A stretch of DNA of 64,000 bases, taken from assembly GCF_030056815.1 (NCBI RefSeq), contig NZ_JASHKR010000003.1, forward strand, positions 62,001-126,000, read 5' to 3'. Shown piece by piece: positions 26,176 to 35,544 of this stretch (position 1 is the stretch's first letter; every line of letters begins with the position of its first letter). This stretch comes from Rhodococcus sp. IEGM 1379 (GTDB taxonomy: Bacteria; Actinomycetota; Actinomycetes; Mycobacteriales; Mycobacteriaceae). The position numbers were made by a program, and so were the translations under genes. The notes beneath the pieces are model-generated. The model was given only the letters and a program-made list of their open reading frames with translations, was not told where the DNA came from and ran no database searches.

Positions 26176-26769
26176 ATGGCACCTGAATCCATCCCCAAAC
26201 CGACCGGCGCAGACGAGGTCAGAGCTGCCGTCATCGAGGTCGCGGGCCGTCATTTCGCAAGAGTGGGAACCAAAGCGTCACTTCGTGACATCGCGACCGA
26301 GGCGCGGGTCAACCTAGGACTCATCCACCGCCACATCGGCAACAAGGACGACTTGTTGCGCGCAGTACTGGAATCCCGCAGCCAATCCGGGCTTCAGATC
26401 GTCGAATCGACAGCCGACCCCAGCGAGGCGATGTCGGAGATCTTTCGTGCCACCATCGCCAACGGCCTGTCCGTTCGAACGATGGCCTGGCTATTGCTTT
26501 CGGACGAGGACCGTGACAAGTTCCCGGTCCAGTTCCCAGCGATCGAAGAACTCAAGCGCCGACTCGGATCCGATTCCCACATCGACCTGATCGGGGCATT
26601 TGCCCTCACCTACGGATGGACCGTCTTCGGCGAACAACTTGTCGACGCCTTCGGAAACAATCCCGAGAACAAGAGCGACATCGACGAACGACTGGCCCTC
26701 CTGGTCGGCAGGCTCGTCTTACAACCGATCGCACCGGAGTCACCACCGCCTGCGCGTGGACGACACTGA
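26176..26769 (+). CDS. TetR-family transcriptional regulator
   Basis: The 197-residue repressor has an N-terminal helix-turn-helix (about residues 15-60; TKASLRDIATEARVNLGLIHRHIGNKDDLLRAVL). The following helices (SVRTMAWLLLSDEDRDKFPVQFP and GAFALTYGWTVFGEQLV) resemble actinobacterial regulators of the TetR_C family. The ribosome site AGGGTGGACC precedes the ATG. It is divergent from the leaderless dioxygenase gene, whose start is covered by a palindrome, and 223 bp upstream of an MFS gene on its own strand. It probably represses the dioxygenase and possibly the reductase/sulfatase genes beyond. The ligand is unknown. Confidence 0.85.
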   Translation: MAPESIPKPTGADEVRAAVIEVAGRHFARVGTKASLRDIATEARVNLGLIHRHIGNKDDLLRAVLESRSQSGLQIVESTADPSEAMSEIFRATIANGLSVRTMAWLLLSDEDRDKFPVQFPAIEELKRRLGSDSHIDLIGAFALTYGWTVFGEQLVDAFGNNPENKSDIDERLALLVGRLVLQPIAPESPPPARGRH

Positions 26770-26992
26770 CCGCACAGGGCTCGAACATCTTCTCCCCCAG
26801 CACACTTCGCACATGAACCGGACCAATTGGTTTGATTGACAGATTGCGCACTGCCGCACCCACGAGAAGGTCATGGGCGCCAGATTCGTCGAAGTGCGAT
26901 CCCTCCCGATGACTGGGAGAACTCCTAGACGAAGATCACTTACTACACGGAAAGTGACTGGCATCACGTTAACTACCAACCTTGGAGATGCC

Positions 26993-28492
26993 ATGGCAAA
27001 CGCCGTGCCAGCAGCTACACCGTCGGGCTTTGACTCCGATACCGAATCGCGCTCCAAAAAACAGTCGATTCTCATCATCGCGCTCATCGCGTTGATGACC
27101 GAAATCGTCGCCTTCGAATTCACTCTCATCAGTCCCGGGCTCACCGACATGGCCATCGCGTTCAAGACCAATCAAGTGGGACTGGTCATGACCGTTCCCT
27201 TGCTCGTCGGTGGCGTGGTCGTTCCGATCCTCGGAAAACTTGCCGATGTACACGGTAAGAAGAAGATGCTGATGTGGGCGAGCGCATTTTTCCTCCTCGG
27301 CACCGCGATCTGCGCAACCGTCACCAACTTCAACTTCTTCCTCGTCGGGCGTGGCCTGCAGGCGGTCGGCTTGGCATCGGCGGTTATCTGCTACGGATTG
27401 ATCCGCGACTTGATCCCCGCTCGCTGGGTCCCTTTGGGCGTAGGCGGAATTGGTGTCGGGATCGGCGCATCGTCCCTCGGCGGACCACTGATCGGTGGCT
27501 GGCTCATCGACAATCACGGCTTCCGATCGGCCTTCTGGTTTCTCTTCGTCTACTCCGCAGTGGTCATCCTCGCCACTGCGGTGTTCGTTCCCGAGTCGAA
27601 GGTCCGCATCAATCACACCATCGACTACCTCGGCGCAGCGCTGCTCGGACTCGGTGCCAGTTCACTAATCTTCGGAGCGATCCGGCCTGATTACCGGGCG
27701 GTCGCCTTCACCGTCGGTGTAGCGATGATCGTCGCGTTCATCGTCGCCGAACGCCGCATCGAACAGCCTCTGATCTCGATGGGGCTCCTCTCACGGCCCG
27801 GGGTCTGGATGACGCTGCTGATTGCCGCCTGCTTCGGCGTGTACAACGGCGCAAACGGCGCGCTGATGCCCCAGATGCTCCGTACCCCCGCTATTCCCGG
27901 CAACGACGAGTCCGGTCTGGGCTTCACTGCCACCGGATACGCTATGCACTACGGCTTGCCGTCCGGACTGGCCGCAGCGATCTGCGGCATCGTCGGCGGC
28001 TGGTTAGCCCGTAAGTACTCACCGCGTTTGGTGATGATCTTCGCGCTCACTATGTGCCTGCTCACTGCTGTCCTCATCGGAGTCGGCGCAGTGGATACAC
28101 CCTCCATGACAATCCTGGTAGCCATGGTGGCCGGCACCGGAATGGGACTTTACTTTGTCGCCTCCACCAATCTCCTGATCGAAGCGGTTCCTGCCAATAC
28201 CCAAGCAGTAACGGGTTCGATGAAGTTCACGTCGGAGCAGGTCTCCGGAGCACTCTCAAGCGCCTTCCTGGGAGCCCTGGCCGCAAACTACATCCTCATG
28301 CTCAATCCGACTACGCAGCAGCCGATTTCCTCCGTACAAGGCTTCGAATACGGATATCTCATCTGCGCGATCGTGCTAGTCGTGGGCATCGGCGTAGCGC
28401 TGATCATGCGTCACGGACGCACACCGGCGACCGGTGGTGTCGGCTCAAACGAGGCCGAAAACTCTATCTCCGCAGCACAACTCGCACACTAG
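26993..28492 (+). CDS. MFS transporter (DHA2-like)
   Basis: The 499-residue membrane protein has 12-14 hydrophobic segments. Helix 1 is IIALIALMTEIVAFEFTLISPGL, motif A is GKLADVHGKKKMLM and motif C-like glycine pattern is IGVGIGASSLGGPLIGGW. The ATG at 26993 follows GGAG; the frame stays open to 26873 but the extension is basic and carries no ribosome site. The 223-bp upstream gap contains a 10-bp palindrome ACCAATTGGT at 26822-26831 and a TCACTT/AAGTGA pair at about 26936-26957, possible regulator sites. A large hairpin follows. It may import the substrate of the sulfatase/dioxygenase group or export a product; the direction is not evident. Confidence 0.85.
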   Translation: MANAVPAATPSGFDSDTESRSKKQSILIIALIALMTEIVAFEFTLISPGLTDMAIAFKTNQVGLVMTVPLLVGGVVVPILGKLADVHGKKKMLMWASAFFLLGTAICATVTNFNFFLVGRGLQAVGLASAVICYGLIRDLIPARWVPLGVGGIGVGIGASSLGGPLIGGWLIDNHGFRSAFWFLFVYSAVVILATAVFVPESKVRINHTIDYLGAALLGLGASSLIFGAIRPDYRAVAFTVGVAMIVAFIVAERRIEQPLISMGLLSRPGVWMTLLIAACFGVYNGANGALMPQMLRTPAIPGNDESGLGFTATGYAMHYGLPSGLAAAICGIVGGWLARKYSPRLVMIFALTMCLLTAVLIGVGAVDTPSMTILVAMVAGTGMGLYFVASTNLLIEAVPANTQAVTGSMKFTSEQVSGALSSAFLGALAANYILMLNPTTQQPISSVQGFEYGYLICAIVLVVGIGVALIMRHGRTPATGGVGSNEAENSISAAQLAH

Positions 28493-28502
28493 GACTCGAC
28501 AC

Positions 28503-28558
28503 GCAAACAGCTTCACCGAAATGGCGCCGTCCACAAGGCGCCATTTCGCACTGTTTGC
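28503..28558. terminator. Large two-tier hairpin terminator
   Basis: An 11-bp perfect stem (GAAATGGCGCC at 28518-28528 with its complement at 28537-28547) is nested in an outer 8-bp stem GCAAACAG/CTGTTTGC. It begins 11 bp after the MFS stop and separates that gene from the GC-richer pair that follows. Confidence 0.75.
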
Positions 28559-28668
28559 AGTACTCGTGCTCGGCAACAGTGTTGTCCGCCAAGGATGCAG
28601 TTCGACGACGGCTCTTGCGACAGGCCCAGCGAGGTCGTTCAGGATCGCGACTCACGAAGAGGGAGACA

Positions 28669-30408
28669 ATGAACAATTTTGATCTCGTCATCCGCAACGG
28701 CACCGTCATCGACGGCTCGGGCCGACCCCCACAGCAGGCCGATGTAGCTGTCTCTGGCGGCGTCATCGTGAAGGTGGGAGACGTCACCGGTGGTGGACGT
28801 CAGGAGATCGATGCTCGTGGTCAGCTGGTCACCCCGGGCTTCATCGATGTCCACACCCACTACGACGGTCAGGCCACCTGGGCGAACCGGCTGGTGCCGT
28901 CGACCAACCACGGGGTGACGACTGTCGTCATGGGCAACTGCGGTGTGGGATTTGCGCCGTGCAAGCCCGAGCAGCGCGACATGTTGATCAAGCTCATGGA
29001 AGGCGTCGAGGATATTCCCAACGTCGTACTCACCGAGGGATTGGACTGGCAGTGGACCACCTACCCCGAGTACCTCGACTATCTGGGTCGGCGTCGGTTC
29101 GACGCCGACATCTGCAGCTACGTCCCGCATGCCGCCTTACGCACCTATGTCATGGGAGAGCGGGCATTTCACCGCGAACCCGCTACTTCGGAGGAGATCG
29201 AGAAGATGGCTGCTCTTCTCGAGGAGTCGATCCGTGCCGGCGCTTTCGGGTTCGGCACGTCACAGACGATGTTCCACCGTTCCAGTGACGGCCAGCTCAC
29301 GCCGACCCTGGCCGCGACCGAGGAAGAGTACGCCGGACTGGCCGCTGCCCTCGACCGAGCCGGAGCGGGCCTGATCCAGTTCGTCATCGATTACAACGAC
29401 AACTGGGAGCAGGTCTTGGACATGGGCTTGCGCCAGGCGAAGGCGTTCCACCGGCCCTTCAGCATGTCACTGGTCCAAAGTCACGGTAATCCAAAGGCCT
29501 GGCGCACCGTCGTGAACAAGTTCGACACGTTCAACGCAGCGGGCGGCGAGGCCACGATGCAGGTCCTGCCGCGGCCGTTGGGTGTCCTGCTGGGTCTCGA
29601 GCTGACCCTGAGCCCCTTCTACTCGACCGAGACCTACCTCTCGATGGCCGACCGGCCACTTGCCGACCGCGTCCGAGAACTGCGCCGACCGGAGGTCAAG
29701 GCGCGCATCCTCGCCGAGAGCAATGATCCCGATCCTGATATGGCGATCGGGATGCGCGTACGGGACTTCGACCAGCTCTACGAGATGGGTGAGGGTTTCG
29801 ACTACGAACCCGCCCGCGGCAGCAGCATCGGTGCGCAGGCCGAACGTTTGGGTGTCGCCCCCGAGAGCCTCGCCTACGACAAGCTGCTGGACAAGGGCGG
29901 CCGCAATATCCTCTATCTGGCCTTCTCGAACTACGCCGACTACACGCTGGAACCGACCCGCGAGATGCTGCTCAACGCCCGCGCTGTTCCAGGTTTGGGG
30001 GACGGCGGGGCCCATCTCGGGGTTATCTGCGACGGCAGCATCTACACCCACCTGCTCACACACTGGGGTAGGGACCGCGTCCAGGGTGAACGGTTGTCCC
30101 TGCCCTATCTGATCCATGTGATGACCAAGCGATGCGCAGAGATGATGGGCCTGCAGGACCGTGGCCTCATCGCGCCGGGATACCGAGCCGACCTGAACGT
30201 CATCGATCTGCAGAACCTCGAATTGGAGCTGCCGCGCGTAGTCCGCGATCTACCGGCAGGCGGCCGACGCCTGATGCAGGACGCACGGGGCTACACCGCC
30301 ACCATCGTCAACGGCATCGTCGTCACTCGCGGCGGGCAGCACACCGGTGCCTTGCCGGGGAACCTGGTTCGAGGCCCACAACCTGCACCGTCCCGTCTCT
30401 CGGCCTGA
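28669..30408 (+). CDS. N-acyl-D-amino-acid deacylase-like amidohydrolase
   Basis: The 579-residue zinc amidohydrolase resembles D-aminoacylase/dihydroorotase-like enzymes. [22 protein letters not shown] is the N-terminal sandwich, [15 protein letters not shown] carries the metal ligands and [13 protein letters not shown] is a family mark. The C-terminal [12 protein letters not shown] supplies the conserved Asp, and the closing sandwich reads [17 protein letters not shown]. Family members hydrolyse N-acyl-D-amino acids or related amides and lactams. The ATG at 28669 follows AGAGGGAGACA. It is coupled by 28 bp to a dioxygenase gene. Its third codon positions are visibly richer in G and C than those of the neighbouring genes. 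Confidence 0.87.
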   Translation: MNNFDLVIRNGTVIDGSGRPPQQADVAVSGGVIVKVGDVTGGGRQEIDARGQLVTPGFIDVHTHYDGQATWANRLVPSTNHGVTTVVMGNCGVGFAPCKPEQRDMLIKLMEGVEDIPNVVLTEGLDWQWTTYPEYLDYLGRRRFDADICSYVPHAALRTYVMGERAFHREPATSEEIEKMAALLEESIRAGAFGFGTSQTMFHRSSDGQLTPTLAATEEEYAGLAAALDRAGAGLIQFVIDYNDNWEQVLDMGLRQAKAFHRPFSMSLVQSHGNPKAWRTVVNKFDTFNAAGGEATMQVLPRPLGVLLGLELTLSPFYSTETYLSMADRPLADRVRELRRPEVKARILAESNDPDPDMAIGMRVRDFDQLYEMGEGFDYEPARGSSIGAQAERLGVAPESLAYDKLLDKGGRNILYLAFSNYADYTLEPTREMLLNARAVPGLGDGGAHLGVICDGSIYTHLLTHWGRDRVQGERLSLPYLIHVMTKRCAEMMGLQDRGLIAPGYRADLNVIDLQNLELELPRVVRDLPAGGRRLMQDARGYTATIVNGIVVTRGGQHTGALPGNLVRGPQPAPSRLSA

Positions 30409-30436
30409 AAATTCCACGCTCTGTCCAGGAGGAACT

Positions 30437-31510
30437 ATGAACGACACCCTTGCATCGGTCGGCGGTCGCCGCGCCTGGCTCGGCAGCACCATTGACTACC
30501 GTCAGGACGGCCTGTGGCAATTGTCCACAGCAGAACTCGCCGAGATCGACGCGGCACTGGCCACGCTGAAGGCCCGCGGCGACCTGGACCTGGCCGAGAT
30601 CACCGTCGACACTTTCCCGCTGCACACCGTTGGCCGGTTTCTGTCTCGACTGCGCGACGAACTGTGGTCGGGCTTGGGCTTCGTGCTCATCCGCGGGCTG
30701 TCACGCGAACGGTACAGCGACGACGACCTGGCACGAATCTACTGTGGCCTGGGCGCCCACCTGGGCGTCATCATCCCGCAGTCGGGAAACGGCGAGATCC
30801 TGGGCCATGTACTGAACGTGGCCGACCTGGTCGACGAACAGGTCCGCGGTTACCGGTCGGCGCAGTCGATGAACATGCATTGCGACGGCCATGACGTGGT
30901 CTCACTCCTCTGCTTGCGTGAGGCGAAGGACGGCGGCGCCAGCCGGATCGCCAGTGCGGCGGCCGTCCACGACCGCATGGTCGAGACGAACCCGGACCTG
31001 GCCCGCATGCTCTACGAGGGTATGCCGGTGATGCGCAGTCAGATGGATGCCGAACGCGGCGACGGCAACATCGTGACGCCCTCCAACGTCGCGCTCTTCG
31101 CCCAAACCGACGGGGTGTTCAGCTCATGTGTCCACGTAGCCCAGACCCGCGACGCCGCCCGGGCCGGCTACTTCGACATCACCCCGGAGCAGGAAGCCGC
31201 GTTGGAGCTGTTCTGCGAACTGTCGTCCTCACCGGAGTTCTACCTCGATATGAGCATTGCGCCCGGAGACATCCAGTTCCTCAACAACCGACTGATCGTC
31301 CACGGCCGCACGCCATACGGGGACCATGAGAATGTTAACCAGCGACGGCACTTGATGCGACTCTGGGTGAACATCCCGTCGTGGCCGCGTCGTCCGGACA
31401 ATCAGCAGGACATCTACTCGATGGCTGACCTGCCGCGGTGGGCGCGGTTTCGCACGCCCTTCATGGAGATGCCGGAACGCTACATGGCCCAGATCGCCGC
31501 CAAACAGTAG
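30437..31510 (+). CDS. TauD/TfdA-fold oxygenase of the clavaminate-synthase-like group
   Basis: The 357-residue protein has the 2-oxoglutarate oxygenase fold: GLGFVLIRGL, then SMNMHCDGHDVVSLLCL with His-x-Asp iron ligands (about residues 155-157), and DIQFLNNRLIVHGRTPYGDHENVNQRRHLMRLWV with the distal His and the 2-oxoglutarate arginine. It is distant from the two TauD paralogues in this window. AGGAGG at 30427-30432 sets the ATG. It is the second gene of a pair with the D-aminoacylase-like enzyme, 28 bp apart, so the two probably process one nitrogenous substrate. A hairpin at 31624 follows. The exact reaction is unknown. Confidence 0.85.
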   Translation: MNDTLASVGGRRAWLGSTIDYRQDGLWQLSTAELAEIDAALATLKARGDLDLAEITVDTFPLHTVGRFLSRLRDELWSGLGFVLIRGLSRERYSDDDLARIYCGLGAHLGVIIPQSGNGEILGHVLNVADLVDEQVRGYRSAQSMNMHCDGHDVVSLLCLREAKDGGASRIASAAAVHDRMVETNPDLARMLYEGMPVMRSQMDAERGDGNIVTPSNVALFAQTDGVFSSCVHVAQTRDAARAGYFDITPEQEAALELFCELSSSPEFYLDMSIAPGDIQFLNNRLIVHGRTPYGDHENVNQRRHLMRLWVNIPSWPRRPDNQQDIYSMADLPRWARFRTPFMEMPERYMAQIAAKQ

Positions 31511-31623
31511 GCGAGCCCGGAGGAGTGCCTGATTGACAATGAATCCTGTTCTAGCACATATGTTTAGCGCTCACCCGGAGACTGAGAGCAGCCATCTGGC
31601 TGCGTATATCCGGCCAAACTCAA

Positions 31624-31648
31624 CGTTTCGCTCATCATGAGCGAAACG
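31624..31648. terminator. Hairpin terminator after the oxygenase gene
   Basis: CGTTTCGCTC (31624-31633) pairs perfectly with GAGCGAAACG (31639-31648) around a 5-nt loop, and the pairing can extend two more bases inward. It lies 113 bp after the oxygenase stop, and the rest of that gap holds no recognisable gene. Confidence 0.75.
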
Positions 31649-31847
31649 CACACGGCATGACAGGCCACTTGTCCGTGTGCTGTTGTCCCAGAACATTATT
31701 CCGGACGTAACTGTAGATACGTGCGGTCAGTTCGGACTCCGGTTCGTCTTCCAGTCCGGCGATCACACGGATGAACGGACCGAACAAACCCAGCCCCATT
31801 GCGGTACGTGTCTTACGCGAAACACCCGAACCAGGGGGAGATTTCAT
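31635..31847 (-). other. Unrecognised open frame in the 335-bp gap before the ThDP gene
   Basis: A 70-codon minus-strand frame fills most of the 31511-31845 gap. The middle stretch (TAMGLGLFGPFIRVIAGLE, then ESELTARIYSYVRNNV) looks protein-like, with alternating helix-forming residues, and could be the remnant of a regulator C-terminus. It begins inside the start region of the ThDP gene and has no ribosome site, so it is probably not expressed. Nothing else is evident in this gap apart from the hairpin. Confidence 0.2.
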
Positions 31848-33519
31848 GAAGTTCGGCGAAGCTGTAGCCCGAATTCTCGAAGCAGAAGGAATCGAGATCG
31901 TGTGCGGGTACCCCCTGAACTACGTCTTCGAATACGCGGCGGACGCGGATATTCGGCCGGTCATCACGCGAGCCGAACGAACCGGCGGGCACATCGCAGA
32001 TGCAATTTCACGAGTGACGAGTGGTCGCAAGATCGGTGTCTACGCCACGCAGCACGGACCGGGAATCGAGAACGGTCTGGGAGCCGTAGCGCAGGCGTAC
32101 GGTGAGTCGGTTCCCCTCCTGGTGCTCCCGATGGGCTATCGCCGGGACGAGGCCCACCTCGCGCCGAACTTCAACTCCACCATCAGCCTGCGGTCGATCT
32201 CGAAGTCCGTCGAACCGATCAACGACCCGAACCAGGTCGTTCCGGTTTTCCGCAGAGCCTTCAGCCGATTGAAGAACGGAAGAGGTGGGCCGGTCGTGGT
32301 GGAGATTCCCCGCGACCTGTGGTTCGAAGACGTCACCGTGCCCTTTGAATATCAACCGGTTGTCAGAACCCGATCGGGTCCGGACCCGGTCGCGGTGCGC
32401 TGCGCGGCGGAGATACTCGTCGCGGCTGAGCGCCCGGTCATATACGCCGGTCAGGGTGTGCACTACGGGCAGGCCTGGCCACAGCTGCAGCGGTTGGCGG
32501 AAATGCTCGCCATCCCGGTCACCACGAGCCAGGAAGGCAAGAGCGCCTTTCCGGAAAACCATCCACTGTCTCTCGGGACAGGCGGACGTGCGATGCCTCG
32601 CACGGTCCATCACTTCCTCGAAAATGCAGATGTGATTCTCGGTATCGGGTGCAGTTTCACGCCAACCGATTTCGGTGTCGCGATTCCGAAAGGTAAGCGG
32701 GTGATTCATGCGACGCTGGATCCGGCACACCTCGACAACGGTGTCGTAGCGGAGATTGGGTTGGTCGGCGACGCTGCGCTCACCCTCGACGCGTTGCTGG
32801 AGGCTGTGACAGAACTGACCGACGGCACCATTCGAGACAGTGAAGCCGTCGTGAGCGAAATTCGTGAGGTGTACGACGCGTGGTTGGCGGAATGGATGCC
32901 GCTGCTCACGTCCGACGAGGATCCTGTTTCAGCATATCGAGTGGTCTGGGAACTCATCCAGGCGACCAATCCCGCAGACACCATCATCACGCACGACGCG
33001 GGCTCGCCACGGGACCAGCTGTCACCGTTCTGGAAATCCGTCGAACCGCTGTCCTACCTCGGGTGGGGAAAGACAACACAGCTCGGCTACGGGCTCGGCC
33101 TTGTGATGGGCGCGAAGCTCGTTCACCCCGAGAAATTGTGCATCAACGTATGGGGAGACGCTGCTATCGGATTCACCGGACTCGAGCTGGAAACCTGCGT
33201 GCGAGAGCAGATTCCCATCTTGTCGATCCTTTTGAACAACTCGTACATGGCGATGGAGACCAACGCCATGGGGTTGTCCCAGAAGAAGTTCGGCACGATG
33301 AACATCTCGGGTGACTACACCGCGATGGCCCGCTCGCTGGGTGTATACGCCGAGCGCATCGACGATCCGAGTGAGATTGCCGACGCCCTGAAACGCGGAA
33401 TCGCTCAGACGGAGGCCGGTCGCCCCGTGCTCCTGGAGTTCATCACCTCGCGAGAGCTACGCATTTCCACACACGGCGGCGACACGTACATGTCGCCGGT
33501 ACCCGACAACTTCCGCTGA
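31846..33519 (+). CDS. ThDP-dependent enzyme, acetolactate-synthase-like
   Basis: The 557-residue protein has the three-domain ThDP decarboxylase/synthase layout. The N-terminal catalytic glutamate lies in TRAERTGGHIADAISR, the central domain begins AERPVIYAGQGVHYG, and the ThDP/Mg motif runs from NVWGDAAIGFTGLE to SILLNNSYMAM. The start region FGEAVARILEAEGIEIVCGYPLN is typical of acetolactate synthase-like and oxalyl-CoA or sulfo-pyruvate decarboxylase-like enzymes. GGGGAG before the ATG at 31846 fixes the start. It is convergent with the monooxygenase gene across a strong terminator. A piece of a close homologue lies inverted at 37271-37410. The carbon-carbon bond it makes or breaks is unknown. 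Confidence 0.82.
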   Translation: MKFGEAVARILEAEGIEIVCGYPLNYVFEYAADADIRPVITRAERTGGHIADAISRVTSGRKIGVYATQHGPGIENGLGAVAQAYGESVPLLVLPMGYRRDEAHLAPNFNSTISLRSISKSVEPINDPNQVVPVFRRAFSRLKNGRGGPVVVEIPRDLWFEDVTVPFEYQPVVRTRSGPDPVAVRCAAEILVAAERPVIYAGQGVHYGQAWPQLQRLAEMLAIPVTTSQEGKSAFPENHPLSLGTGGRAMPRTVHHFLENADVILGIGCSFTPTDFGVAIPKGKRVIHATLDPAHLDNGVVAEIGLVGDAALTLDALLEAVTELTDGTIRDSEAVVSEIREVYDAWLAEWMPLLTSDEDPVSAYRVVWELIQATNPADTIITHDAGSPRDQLSPFWKSVEPLSYLGWGKTTQLGYGLGLVMGAKLVHPEKLCINVWGDAAIGFTGLELETCVREQIPILSILLNNSYMAMETNAMGLSQKKFGTMNISGDYTAMARSLGVYAERIDDPSEIADALKRGIAQTEAGRPVLLEFITSRELRISTHGGDTYMSPVPDNFR

Positions 33520-33686
33520 CGACTCGCGGGGTCCTGAAGAAACCCGCCAGACTTCACGTCCGAGAGTACGTAAACTATCTCGAAGGGGGGCTTAAGTGGT
33601 TGTCTTCCATATATTTTCAGTGGTTGGCGAAAGTGATCCGGCCCAATGCGCTGTAGTACGCCGCCCATGCCCAGCCAGATTCGAGA

Positions 33687-33735
33687 CAGAAATGGTTGTA
33701 CCCCGCCACCTCTAGTGACGGGGTACAACCATTTC
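33687..33735. terminator. Bidirectional terminator with 18-bp stem
   Basis: AGAAATGGTTGTACCCCG (33687-33704) pairs perfectly with 33718-33735 around a 13-nt loop. It sits between the convergent ThDP and monooxygenase genes. The 235-bp gap otherwise shows no gene. Confidence 0.85.
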
Positions 33736-33754
33736 TCGAGAAGCCGACGGTAGA

Positions 33755-35389
33755 TCAGTCTTCGGCGGCGATCATCTCGAACCCCTTGTACCCGGAAGCA
33801 CTGACGTCTTCACAAATCTGCCGGTAGGTACCGAACCCGCCGATGAACGGCATGAACACCCGCGGCTTACCTGGAATGTTCGCACCCATGTACCACGAGT
33901 TGGCCGAAGGGAAGAGAGTACGAGAGGCCCGTTCGGAGCACTCCTCCACCCAGGCATCGGTGGCCGATGTCGTGGCTTCGGCAGTACGTAGGCCGTGATC
34001 ATCGAGATAGGTGATGAAATCGGAGATCCAGTCCGCATGTTGCTCACCGGCCAGAATCACGTTCGCGAGCACACCGGGGCTACCCGGCCCGGTCATGATG
34101 AACAGGTTCGGGAAGCCCGGAACTCCCAGTCCCAGATAAGTTCTCGGTCCCGCTTCCCAAGCCTGCTTGAGAGTGACACCCTCCCGACCGGTGACGGAGA
34201 TTCGCTCCAAAGCACCCGTCATGGCGTCGAAGCCGGTAGCAAAGACTATGTCGTCGAGTTCGTAATGCTCGGATGCAGTCTTGATCCCGTCCGCGTCAAT
34301 GGAATCGATCGGGTTGGACTTGAGATCCACCAGGGTGACATTGTCCCGGTTGTACGTCTCGTAATAGTTAGTGTCCGTGACGATGCGTTTGGTACCGATC
34401 GGGTGATCTTTGGGGATCAACAATTCTGCGACCTCGGGATCGTCGATCAGCGAACGAATCTTGCCCTCGGCAAACCGTCGAGCAGTGTCGTTGGCTTCGA
34501 GGTTGCTGGTTTGATCAGCGAACGTCTTGCCGAACAGCACTCCACCGAGCGTCCAACGTTTGTCGTACGCCTCAATTCGTTCTTCTTCCGACACTTCCAG
34601 CGCACTGCGAGGATCCGCGTTGAACGGCGACCCACCGCCACTGATCCGCGACAACCGGCGCCGCTCTGCGTAATTGGCTTTCTGCTCCTGACGGGTTGCT
34701 TCGTCGAGGGTCGCATTCCCGGCCGGCACGCTGTAGTTCGCGCTGCGCTGGAAGACGAAGAGTTGATCGGCTTGTTCGGCTAGGACCGGGATCGACTGAA
34801 TTCCGGACGAGCCTGTTCCGATGACTCCGACTCGACGTCCGGTGAAGTCCACACCCTCGTGCGGCCAATGTCCGGTGTGATAAGTGTTGCCCGCAAAGGT
34901 GTCTCGCCCCTCGATGTTCGGAACATTCGCGGCTGAAAGACAACCCGTGGCAAAGATGCAGAACCGCGCAGTGACGTCGAGCCCTTGATCTGTGGTCACG
35001 CGCCACACTGAAGTCGCCTCGTCGAATTCGGCGCTGAGAACCCGGGTGTCGAAGGCGAAATCACTGCGCAGATCGAAACGCTCCGCAACAAAGTTGATGT
35101 ACGAGAGAATCTCAGGCTGGGTAGCGTACTTCTCGCTCCAATCCCATTCCTGCTGAACCTCTTCGGAGAACGAGAATGAGTAGTCGACGCTCTCCACATC
35201 GCAGCGTGCACCCGGGTAACGATTGAAGTACCAGGTCCCGCCGACATCGGATCCAGCTTCGAAACCCTGGACTGTCAAGCCACTTTGGCGTAACTTGTGC
35301 ATCGCGTACATACCGGAAACTCCGGCGCCGACCAGCACCACGTCAACTGTTGCAGCTTCTCGCGAATGTCCGCGGGACGGTTTACTCAT
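33755..35389 (-). CDS. Baeyer-Villiger-type flavin monooxygenase
   Basis: The 544-residue class B monooxygenase inserts an oxygen beside a ketone to give an ester or lactone using FAD and NADPH. The first Rossmann motif is GAGVSGMYAMH; GGTWYFNRYPGARCD is strongly conserved in cyclohexanone and steroid monooxygenases; the fingerprint F-x-G-x-x-x-H-x-x-x-W is met by FAGNTYHTGHWP; and GTGSSGIQS is the NADPH site. The ATG at 35389 follows AAAGGAATAAGG. It lies between two ThDP genes, pointing at the first. Length and motifs are typical of CHMO-like enzymes acting on cyclic ketones, which fits an alicyclic degradation role. Confidence 0.9.
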   Translation of the reverse strand: MSKPSRGHSREAATVDVVLVGAGVSGMYAMHKLRQSGLTVQGFEAGSDVGGTWYFNRYPGARCDVESVDYSFSFSEEVQQEWDWSEKYATQPEILSYINFVAERFDLRSDFAFDTRVLSAEFDEATSVWRVTTDQGLDVTARFCIFATGCLSAANVPNIEGRDTFAGNTYHTGHWPHEGVDFTGRRVGVIGTGSSGIQSIPVLAEQADQLFVFQRSANYSVPAGNATLDEATRQEQKANYAERRRLSRISGGGSPFNADPRSALEVSEEERIEAYDKRWTLGGVLFGKTFADQTSNLEANDTARRFAEGKIRSLIDDPEVAELLIPKDHPIGTKRIVTDTNYYETYNRDNVTLVDLKSNPIDSIDADGIKTASEHYELDDIVFATGFDAMTGALERISVTGREGVTLKQAWEAGPRTYLGLGVPGFPNLFIMTGPGSPGVLANVILAGEQHADWISDFITYLDDHGLRTAEATTSATDAWVEECSERASRTLFPSANSWYMGANIPGKPRVFMPFIGGFGTYRQICEDVSASGYKGFEMIAAED

Positions 35390-35544
35390 AGTCCTTATTC
35401 CTTTCGTGTGAAACACACCGACCACCACAAGGGCTGCCGAGATCATGGACGGGACGGTACAAGTGATGCGTCCCCAGACGGAACACAGTCTCCCGGCCAG
35501 TGGGCTACTCGAAATCAGCAGCAGATAACTCTCAGGGAAAGAGA

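Noticed and set aside
28054-28668. Upstream extension of the D-aminoacylase-like frame
   Set aside because: The extension overlaps the MFS gene in another frame, crosses a terminator hairpin and lacks homology; a good ribosome site precedes the ATG at 28669.
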